Part shown: positions 55,946 through 64,000 of the stretch, in pieces
Layout: every line of letters begins with the position of its first letter
Numbering within the stretch: the first letter of the stretch is position 1
Source: Holacanthus passer
Lineage: Eukaryota; Chordata; Actinopteri; Pomacanthidae
Direction of reading: 5' to 3'
Length of the DNA: 64,000 nt
NCBI GenBank assembly: GCA_025331565.1
Contig: JAFREQ010000024.1
Location: forward strand, 2,108,501-2,172,500
Notes under the pieces: generated by a model
What the model saw: only the letters and a program-made list of their open reading frames with translations
What the model was told of the DNA's origin: nothing
Database searches by the model: none
Position numbers and translations under genes: made by a program

Positions 55946-56369
55946 GCTCGGCTTCCACAGGTTATCGGAAAACTTTCATCAGTAATAAAAAACAATCTGT
56001 CCACTCAGAATAATTCAAATATTGACTTTACTTTGTTCAAACAGAAAACAAACTATACGTTAAACACTGAAAGGGTTTAAACATAAGTAAGTGTTCTCGC
56101 GTTGTCTCGTAATAAACAGAATGAACAGAAGGATTTTCACAGCGTACACAGTATTAATGTGGCACAGTATCAACACAATAGTAAAGAAAACTGCTCTTGT
56201 ATAAACCTGACAGCTTCCAGTTGTTGTAATGAGATTACTTAAATCTCATTGCATGTGTTGTGTCTGTGTGGAGCTCCACCCGGCTGGAAGACAGAAGGGG
56301 AGACCTGACGGATGAAGAAGCTCTCGGGTCGTAAATTGTGGAGGTGAATGATGTGTTTGGAGCCGTGAC
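55946..56369. other. Unique non-coding sequence
   Basis: No feature recognised. Confidence 0.5.
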
Positions 56370-56371
56370 GC

Positions 56372-56410
<39 letters not shown>

Positions 56411-56420
56411 CACACACACG
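56370..56420. repeat. (AC)n microsatellite
   Basis: AC tract with ACGC interruptions near both ends. Directly left of copy D. Confidence 0.95.
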
Positions 56421-56424
56421 TCAT

Positions 56425-56667
56425 GTCATGTTTACATTGCTTCAGAAGATGCTACATTCACTTATATTAATTTCTGGGAGACTTATCCTGATGCTCATCT
56501 CAACCTAAACCCAACTTCACCCGAACCTTAACTAAAGCCTTCACTCAAAATGTTCTGATTTTTGTTTCATGTTTTGTTCCCAAAAGAAGGTCAAGTTCCC
56601 ACAGTGTGACCGTGTGAACGGATTAATGTCTCCACATCATGAGTAACACACATCCACACACACTCAC
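56425..56667 (+). mobile_element. Copy D of the (AC)n-bracketed repeat
   Basis: GCTTCAGAAGATGCTACATTC, TTTCTGGGAGACTTATCC, CAACCTAAACCCAAC, TTTTGTTCCCAAAAG, AAGTTCCCACAGTGTGACC, GTGTGAACGGATTAATG and CCACATCATGAGTAACACAC match copy A (19674-19835) in order along the whole length, with some additional internal sequence. It is bracketed by AC on both sides. Confidence 0.65.
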
Positions 56668-58154
56668 TGTTGCAGATCTACAGTATCTCCGACTTCCTCT
56701 TTCACTCACGTTCACTTGTTTTCCCAAACTGTGTGGAAATGCAGAATATTCCAGCAGCACAGAAACAAATGTGATAAATGTGATGTGGAAACATTGAGAC
56801 GTCGGAGCTGAGTTTGCAGTTTTTAAACATCGACGTCCGAGATCCTAAAGTTTAATTGATCAATCAGTGAATTAACATGCGCTTCGATAGCAGAGCGACT
56901 GTCGGCGCAGAGGGTTGGAGAGACTGGATTTCTACAGCTAGATTTCTTGGAGAACATAGACTTCTAGGCCAAGATACCAGGTTCCTAACTGACCTTTTAC
57001 ATCTAAACATGTGCACGACAAAGACTTCAGACAGGGCAGGTATCAGGACGACAGGAAAATCCTTACGTGTAGCAAAATGATCTGAAATGATGAATTCAGT
57101 CCAACTCAAATTGTGCACAAAGCAGCTGAAATAAGGACAGATTTCTTCCTGCATATCTCACATTATTTAGATCTGGAGCTGTTTTATTACTTAACACAGA
57201 TGAGGGATGCTGAAAATGTGTAAATGTAAACTGATTATTTAAAGTTTTATTGAAAAGAAAATCCAGGAATGAAAGAAAATCAGCCTTAAACAATGAAACG
57301 TGCAGGTCAAATCTCTGTATGTGATATGTAACCACTCATTTCTTAATCTGGTATGTTGCTGTTTTTATTTCCTGAACCATGAACAGGATTCTTATCTGTC
57401 ATCTTCATTTGACTGTTGAGGAGATAATGTCAATAATTTTATACTGAAAAAAAAAAAAGAATATATGTTTAAGCAGATGATGCTTCTGTCGATGCTCCTC
57501 CTGTTCTGTCGTTCGCAGCTGGAAGCAGCAGGTTGACTCGTCGCCTCCGTTCCTCCACTGAGCTTCAGAACTAAGAAATAAACATTACTTTCCATGCAGA
57601 CGTTCCAGTGAAATATTTTCCAGTCTGAATGGATGAAGTGACTGACAGTGGTGATGGAAACACTTCAGACACGCTTTATCATTTCCACTGTGGCCGTGCG
57701 AACGTGAACGATCAGCTGATGAAGCAGCCGGGTCGGTCAGGCTGTAAAACCTCCCCACTTCCTGATTCACTCTGAAACTGAACACACACCCTGAAACTGT
57801 CAGCTACCATCTAACACAACGCTCTCATGACAAACACAGAGGCTGCTGTGGAACAATCAGACATGTTGACCTCAGCGTCGGCTGTGGAGCTCGAATGTGA
57901 CCCTGTGTGTGTGTCAGATGATGCGGCCACAGAGAGATGGATGGATGACTCCTCACATCAGGCCTCCGGACTGAAGTCAACCCAGTGTTATTTCATATAA
58001 AACCTGGACGGACGGAGACGCCTTGCATCGACACCGGACACTGACATGAGATTATTATCATGTGCTGTGTCCTGAACAAGTTTCACACTGGACAAAAACC
58101 CATGAACATCTGGCTTTTGTCGCCAGCGTGAAACTCTGCAGTCATCAGGTTTTT
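56668..58154. other. Unique non-coding sequence
   Basis: No exon, RNA gene or repeat recognised. Confidence 0.5.
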
Positions 58155-58465
58155 ATCAGCTCTGATGGAAACACGATGGAAACTCTGATGGAAACACGAT
58201 CTCATTTTCAACTTGTTTTAATTTTCCATTCATACTTTATATTGATATGCTTTTATTTTTTTAACACAGTGACAGATGCAACTGTCTGTGCAGTTTATGA
58301 ATTGCTTTTAATTTGTAACATTACATTACTTTACACTTTCTGTCATGTATTTCACCACCATTGTTATTATCATATTATGTGTTATATTGCATTTTTTAAT
58401 TTCATTTATTTTCTTATTGTACAATGCAGAAACATTCCTTTGTGATCAATAAAGTTTATCTTAAC
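58155..58465 (+). other. 3'UTR-like or LINE-tail-like AT-rich stretch with AATAAA
   Basis: An AT-rich stretch ends with TTTGTGATCAATAAAGTTTATC (AATAAA at 58448-58453). This resembles both a vertebrate 3'UTR end and the LINE-type tail seen at 13.9 kb (TGTGAGATCA...TATCTTA). No coding ORF lies upstream, so the retroelement reading is preferred. Confidence 0.35.
58159..58201. repeat. 23-bp tandem duplication
   Basis: CTCTGATGGAAACACGAT occurs twice, 23 bases apart, with GGAAA between. Confidence 0.85.
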
Positions 58466-58898
58466 TAAACTAATCGTTGTCGCAGTGACATAAACAGTTT
58501 TTCAGAAGTTCATTATCACCTGCAGCACAACACATCTGTGGGATCGCTCGTCTGCTTCCGAGTTTACTTGATGGTTTTTAAAGTGAAGGACTTTCACAAG
58601 CCTCAGAGCTCAGAGGAGTTTCCTCATCCCGACGACCTCAAGAATTCGTGGACTGAACGATGTGAAGTGTCTGAGGTTGTTTTGTGCAGCAGCCTGAAGT
58701 AAAGCCGAGAGCCGTTAAACCAAAGTGCAACCTGACCGTTCACTCTAAACTGGGAGCTCTGAGACAAAGTGTGAGTGTGTTTGTCTTCTCAGTCCTCCGA
58801 CACTTTCTCGCTCCGTTCTGATCCGAGGCCAGCGCCTAACTTTCCCTTCAGAGGCAAAACGAACTCTGAACTCTTCACCTGGCTGCGATGGAAGAAGC
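58466..58898. other. Unique non-coding sequence
   Basis: No feature recognised. Confidence 0.5.
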
Positions 58899-58929
<31 letters not shown>

Positions 58930-59014
58930 GCTATGAGCCATCACACACACACACAGAGCCCAACACTTCCAAGGCCAAACCTGCTGTAAATCTGCCCTGA
59001 CACAACACAGCATG

Positions 59015-59048
<34 letters not shown>
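58899..59048. repeat. (AC)n tracts
   Basis: AC 58899-58926, short AC 58942-58955 and AC 59016-59048. Followed by a CT-rich patch at 59103-59155. Confidence 0.95.
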
Positions 59049-59049
<1 letters not shown>

Positions 59050-59299
59050 GGCAGCAGCATGTCTGAACAAAAGCAAAGCTGCAGAGGAGTTAAGAGTTTT
59101 ATTTCTGTCTCTCTCTGTCTCCCTCTTTTCCTCTCTCTCTCCTTTCTTTCTCTCAGCCTTGATCTCTTAAAGCTGCTCCGAGATGAGGAATCGTCTGCTT
59201 TATATAAACCTCGTCTACGTTTCATCAGCGCTAATTTCGGAGCACACAAAAACAACACAACACGCCAAACAGGAGCAAACAAACTGTCAAGGCTGATGT

Positions 59300-59430
59300 A
59301 AAAGTTTGCAAATGTTTGGGGGAATCCTAATATCCAGCTGATCCCTGTCGGCCTTCAGTCCCGTCACGCTGTTGCTCAGAGGGATGAGATAATGGGTGGA
59401 CGACGCTGAGGGGAAAAGTTAAAATGCTCT
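59300..59430. promoter_or_regulatory. CNE-like block
   Basis: GGGGGAATCCTAATATCCAGC, GATGAGATAATGGGTGG and CTCTTCCATTAAAGG are high-complexity and look constrained; not tested. Confidence 0.33.
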
Positions 59431-59898
59431 TCCATTAAAGGAATTAAGAGATTTAAGTGAGAGTGTTTTTTCCCTTCACTGACACACAAACTCCAAACTT
59501 CGACGTGTGTGTAAAGTGGTTGGGTGGCGTCGTTACAGTCTCTCCAAACGTCCTGTGATTGACAGCTGACCCCCTGCGGTGTTTCTCTCCCTCTGTGGTC
59601 CAGCAGCTCTCCATAACCCAACTCACACCTTGTGCAGTCATGGCAAATAATTCAATCATTTTAGGTGCTTTTCAAAATATTTGCAAAAACCTGGGTTTCA
59701 TCATTTCTGCTTTTTGACTCTGTAAATTAATTCATCTTGAAATAAATGACTCAGCAGCCGCAGGAGCAAATCTCGCACTGGAGGTAAAAGTCTGTGACGA
59801 CCAGTTTGTCACCAGTCCCTGAATTCCTGACTGTAAAAACAGTGACAAAGAATTTGTGGCAGGAAAATGTGAAACTCTGTTAAGTCCCATCAGAGCTG

Positions 59899-59899
<1 letters not shown>
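59431..59899. other. Unique non-coding sequence
   Basis: No feature recognised. Confidence 0.5.

Positions 59900-59940
<41 letters not shown>
59900..59940. repeat. (AC)n microsatellite
   Basis: Pure AC tract. The next 170 bases are GC-balanced unique sequence (for example CGTCGTTACAG) that may be constrained. Confidence 0.95.
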
Positions 59941-59943
<3 letters not shown>

Positions 59944-61013
59944 TGAGACGACACTGGAGCGACACGTCGTTACAGAAGGAGCCTGCTGTCGCCTGACAGG
60001 GTGGCCTGATAGTTACACCGAGAGTCCCATAACGGAGAGTGTGATCCCAGCAGGGCGTCAAACCGAACCCACAGCGTGTGAGCCGACGTGGGGGAGAGCG
60101 CCACCTCAGGCTGAGACACACACTGCAACACTGAAGAAACTAGAAACAGGCTTGAAAGACTATGTTTTATTCTTCAGTTTTCCAGTGTTTTGTTGCAACG
60201 TCGGGTCGTGACAGCGATAACGAGTCGTCTGTGGGAGAATCTTTAAGACGTGATTTATATGAAGAAAGATCAAAACATTCTTTAATAGTTTGTTAATTTG
60301 TTCTCAACAGTCTCCAGCACGCTCCTCTCAGTTGTGGTCGTATCTGTCTGGGGCTGGGACATACTTTGATTTACTGCTGATTTCTCCTCCCTGCAAATCA
60401 ATTATTTACCATATTTCCAGTTTCCTAATATAAAATCTCTGAACCAGGATGCGGCACAGAAGATTTCAAAAAACAGAGCAAACAAGCCGAGTCAGTGCTG
60501 CAGGTGATTAATCACTGTTCCACTGAATTGATTCAGAAACCACAGTGTTATTGACATCCAGCTTCTCTGGAACTGAAATGATGATTGAAGCTGTTCCCAG
60601 TTCACCACAGACTGCAGGTTTGTGCTTGTGGTCAGAGACTGTAAAACAAAACCATGTTCAGTTTGTTTACACACAAAAGCACGTGCGTGGTTCAAAGTTA
60701 AAATGCATCTTGACCCTGAAGACATTTGTCATATCTTTTACTATTTCACAAATCTTCCTCTGTCACAAACAAGGCAGTGAAACACGCTTCTTTCTTTCTG
60801 GACTGACTCAAACTGGAGCGCAGATGCAGCGGCGATAATCGGCCCTGAACGTCGCCGTGTCATCGGCCTTGAAGGTTCGGAGTGTAAATCTTCTGTCAGT
60901 CGTTCTCTCGTCTCCCCGCAGTCGACAACTGTGCTTCGATCTGACGGAGAGCTCGGCCTGCGCCACATTCTTCACATTGTGGAGATGGAAAAGGTATAGA
61001 GTCGACTGTCTAA

Positions 61014-61015
<2 letters not shown>
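59941..61015. other. Unique non-coding sequence
   Basis: No exon or repeat recognised. Confidence 0.45.

Positions 61016-61045
<30 letters not shown>
61016..61045. repeat. (AC)n microsatellite
   Basis: Pure AC tract ending in CGCGCC. Confidence 0.95.
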
Positions 61046-61124
61046 GCGCCGTCTCCTCGTCTTGCAGTTCCACCTGGGGTCTTCGGCAGCCTGGAGGGCT
61101 TAAGGAGCAGAAACACACACCCTC

Positions 61125-61334
61125 ATTTTAAAATAACCCCCGTCTTGTCCCTGTTGTGGCACTGCCGTCTGTGTTATGATAAGGCGTGTGTCTGAGATGT
61201 ATTGACTCAGACACACACACACGCACACACTCCCTCTAATCCCCCACACGGTGTGGAGCAGCAGCCTGAATAAGCAGAGTGTGGAGGGCCAAACATTCGG
61301 CCAGCGGCGGCAGGAATGTCAGCATGTCGCATAC

Positions 61335-61338
<4 letters not shown>
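61125..61338. promoter_or_regulatory. CNE-like block
   Basis: AAAATAACCCCCGTCTTG, GTTGTGGCACTGCCGTC, TTATGATAAGGCGTG and, after a short AC tract (61211-61230), CTCTAATCCCCCACACGG, CCTGAATAAGCAGAG and CAGGAATGTCAGCATG (TEAD-like). High-complexity, GC-balanced. Confidence 0.38.

Positions 61339-61380
<42 letters not shown>
61339..61380. repeat. (AC)n microsatellite
   Basis: Pure AC tract. Confidence 0.95.
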
Positions 61381-61383
<3 letters not shown>

Positions 61384-61445
61384 GAGCAACCTGAGCCCAG
61401 CAGCATTGTCCTGTAACACTGATGAGACACTGACAGCTGCCATGA

Positions 61446-61520
61446 AAAGAAGAAGAAAAGAGAGAGGAGAGAGAGAGGAGAGAGGGAAGGAGGAAAAATA
61501 GAAGAAGAAGAGATGAAACA
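61446..61520. repeat. Purine-rich GAGA tract
   Basis: AAGAAGAAAAGAGAGAGGAGA-type sequence of about 75 bases. The minus-strand ORFs over it are pyrimidine-strand artefacts. Confidence 0.8.
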
Positions 61521-62219
61521 GGAGACGCTCGCTGATTCCAGACCAATTTAGGAAATGGAATGAAAGAAGAAGACACAAGATACATTTACGGAAAATCCGA
61601 TTATTGTTTGATCATTAAAACATGAGAGTGCATGAAATCAACTTGAAGTAATATGACGATAAATTCAGGAATCTGTAGTAGTGAATGTGTGACAGAGTGA
61701 CTGATACACTGATGACGCAAATGAAATAATTTGCTGATGTGACTCTCAAATTCTGACAAAATACGATTGTTGCATCAATTTACAGCCATTTGTTTCGTAA
61801 TGTTCGTGTTTGGGAAAAGTTTGTGCGTGAGATCATCCAAACGCTGAGTGTAAGATTGCCTCATGTCTCAGCCTTATTGTCAGCGCTCAGTGTTGGACTG
61901 AGCTGCAGCAGGTGGAGAAAATCTTTCACATTCACGTCTGACTAAACAAAAACTCCGAATCCACGAATGCAGGAAGATCGATGGAGTCGCATTTGCCTTC
62001 AAAAAGATGCACGAAATCTGCCACGAGAAACAAGATGGACGGTGTCAATGTCAGCTCTTCCTTCGTGTTTTTGTTGGGGAGTCACCAAATGAGCAGGTTT
62101 ACAAGCTCCGGTTCACCGAATTAACCAAAATCAAACAACACAACCGAGTTTCTGAGTCTGATTCAAAAGAGTGAAAAGAAGCCAAATGAAGGTGGGATGA
62201 CGGCCCCGGGGGAGAGTTT
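61521..62219. other. Unique non-coding sequence
   Basis: No feature recognised. Confidence 0.5.
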
Positions 62220-62315
62220 CAGATGGAGAGAAAGAGCGAGAGAGGCTTAAAGAAAGAGAGAGGCGGATTAGAGAGAGAGAGGGGGAAGAGGAAGGATTAG
62301 TGAAGGAGGACGAAG
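62220..62315. repeat. Purine-rich GA tract
   Basis: GAGAAAGAGCGAGAGAGG-type sequence of about 95 bases. Confidence 0.8.
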
Positions 62316-63005
62316 GCGTTCAGTTTCACAGCTCGAGGTGTCAGCTGTGAATATTTAATGGCAGAGTTTTCTCTTGTTTATGTTCGCGTTCATTTACTCA
62401 TCTGCTCTCGTTTCACTCGGCTCCGTTTACACTGCGCAGGCGTTTCGTGTGGCTGCTGATGCTAATGGAGCAGCTGATAATGAAAATACCTGGTCAAACC
62501 CAGTGACCAGTGGTCCTGGTTATCTGCAGAGGAAAAGACGTCCAGGCATCGTTGTCACTGCGACGGAGGATCATCTCTTCGTTTCCACGCAGGCGATGAA
62601 ACTCTCGCATGAGAAGGAAGAAGAAAACATAACGTCACTGTTTGTGAAGCTGCTCCAGCTGCAGCGAAGAGAGGATGAACGTTAACTAGATCTGCACTTC
62701 CTCTCTTCCTCTCTGAGGCTTTCACAGAACATTTCCTGAGAAGACTTTTTCTAGCTTTTTAACAGAAAATCTTGACAATGACAAGATTAAGAAAACACAA
62801 AAAGATAAAATCGCCATCTTGCCGTCGCAGGAAAAGTAACTGAAGAATTCTGATTCTCTCACAGTGACAGATTTTACATTTTGTCTTCTTCTTTTCCTTT
62901 TTGTTCATGTCTCCACTGAAATATTGTTCTGTTCCTCATTTGTTAATTTGTTTGATGAAATGTCACCATACTGTCTCTAACCCTAACACTCTCTCTTCTT
63001 TACTG
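62316..63005. other. Unique non-coding sequence
   Basis: A 103-codon plus-strand ORF (62374-62685) starts with a hydrophobic stretch but has no recognisable domain, and no promoter or splice context supports it. Confidence 0.4.
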
Positions 63006-63149
63006 ACACACACACACACACACACACACGTTAAAGAGTATCTTTGTAATGACACTGGCCTGTATCTCATGTGAAATCAACATTGAGCTGAGTGAAGACT
63101 GAGGCATGCTGCACTTTGAAGTCTCATATGTTCCTGCACACACACACAC

Positions 63150-63185
<36 letters not shown>

Positions 63186-63297
63186 GCTAACACACAGGAT
63201 CAATGTGTGCATAAGCAACAAACACACATTCAAAGACTGAAATGCAACAAATACGTCCAGAATTCTGCTGCATGAATATTCTGCTGCCCCCCCCCCA

Positions 63298-63343
<46 letters not shown>
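63006..63343. repeat. Three (AC)n tracts
   Basis: AC 63006-63029, AC 63137-63183 (one interruption) and AC 63299-63343, the last preceded by a run of nine or more C. Confidence 0.95.
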
Positions 63344-63347
<4 letters not shown>

Positions 63348-63423
63348 CCAACAATGGCTGCAGTCTGAGTGTGTGAGTGAATCTTTAGTTCCTCATGTTT
63401 CACTGAGGCCTTTTATCTGTGAC

Positions 63424-63426
<3 letters not shown>

Positions 63427-63458
<32 letters not shown>
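63427..63458. repeat. (GA)n microsatellite
   Basis: Pure GA tract of about 32 bases. Confidence 0.95.
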
Positions 63459-63460
<2 letters not shown>

Positions 63461-64000
63461 ATCGTCCTCTGTGTGGACGTTCAGTCATTTCATAAGGTTT
63501 TTACTTTAGATATAATTCATTTACACAAATGACAGTCGTCTTTCTGCAGCGACCTAATTTCCAAGAGATCTGCTTTTTACATTTGCACAAAGGTGTCAGA
63601 CATGGAAAGAGCAGTGGGATGAAAAGAACAGTCATTGCTTTGGTTTACTGGCAACATTGGAATATTTTTATAAGAAACATATTAGACTTTGTCACATTAC
63701 AGTCCTGGATTTGTGTCCATCACGGTCCCTCGTGTCTTTTCAATACGTGTAGTGATGCAGCTTTGAATTCAAAACAATTCAATCCGAGGACGAAAATTGA
63801 AACTGACGTGTTTCAGTTTAAACAGCGATCAGGCAGGTTGTAATGTAAGTTTTCAGGATTTTCATCCCTGTTTGACTCAAAAACCATCTTGTGTGATGAC
63901 GATATGCGACAACACACTGTGCTTTATTCCTGGAAGGTGAGCTGGTTTTATTTACATCCGAGTCACTGCAGAAATCCAGTTGGCAGTTGATTGGAATCAG
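63459..64000. other. Unique non-coding sequence
   Basis: AT-rich; nothing recognised up to the window edge. Confidence 0.5.

Noticed and set aside
60098..60112. CTCF-like GAGGTGGCGC word on the minus strand
   Set aside because: Four upstream positions of the consensus do not fit.
62374..62685. 103-codon ORF with a hydrophobic start
   Set aside because: No domain and no surrounding gene structure.

Overview
The window is vertebrate nuclear DNA from a ray-finned fish, most likely a percomorph-type teleost. The evidence is about 70 (AC)n/(GT)n tracts of 20 bases or more (counted by eye), no operons or dense coding, and several decayed repeats whose sequence I recognise as widespread in teleost genomes. 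No protein-coding ORF can be supported. The ORFs present are short, and many simply translate microsatellites into Cys-Val or His-Thr runs.

The layout is that of a long non-coding region: a first intron, an upstream regulatory domain or a small gene desert. At the left edge is a coherent minus-strand gene start. It has a CCAAT/GC-box promoter (about 1.88-1.93 kb), a probable 5'UTR exon ending at a GTGAGT donor (1630), an intron, and a strong pyrimidine-tract acceptor nine bases from the window edge. A second minus-strand promoter-plus-first-exon candidate lies at 41.9-42.06 kb. It could be a distal alternative start of the same gene, in which case most of the window is its first intron. Weaker splice-bounded candidates lie at 31.55, 50.28 and 51.82 kb.

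Between these, microsatellites alternate with blocks of high-complexity sequence of 60-250 bp (6.8-7.5, 11.8-12.0, 22.6, 25.3-25.7, 27.0, 29.3, 30.6, 34.4-34.7, 35.5, 36.6-37.0, 43.8-44.2, 45.1, 46.2, 47.7, 48.9-49.1, 52.7-53.0, 54.3, 55.7, 59.3 and 61.1-61.3 kb). They are rich in homeodomain, SOX and bHLH-type words and look like conserved non-coding elements (CNEs). That call is inference from composition; no alignment was possible. Candidate CTCF sites at 2.34 kb (forward), 27.19 kb (reverse) and 35.51 kb (forward), and five DR1-type nuclear-receptor elements, fit a regulatory landscape.

Mobile DNA is present as relics: a 206-bp hAT-type MITE with near-perfect 8-bp target duplication (2.9 kb), an inverted pair of a common fish repeat with a nested LINE tail (7.9-8.3 kb), further LINE-type tails (10.7, 13.9, perhaps 58.4 kb), tRNA-derived SINE relics (10.6, 49.5, 51.1, perhaps 23.9 kb), a Penelope-like tail (55.2 kb), other decayed fish repeats (17.9, 20.4, 29.9, 42.5, 53.3 kb), and three copies of a family bracketed by (AC)n that may have helped spread the microsatellites. 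No new gene system was seen. The most checkable novelties are the two minus-strand starts, the (AC)n-bracketed family and the CNE/DR1/CTCF layout.
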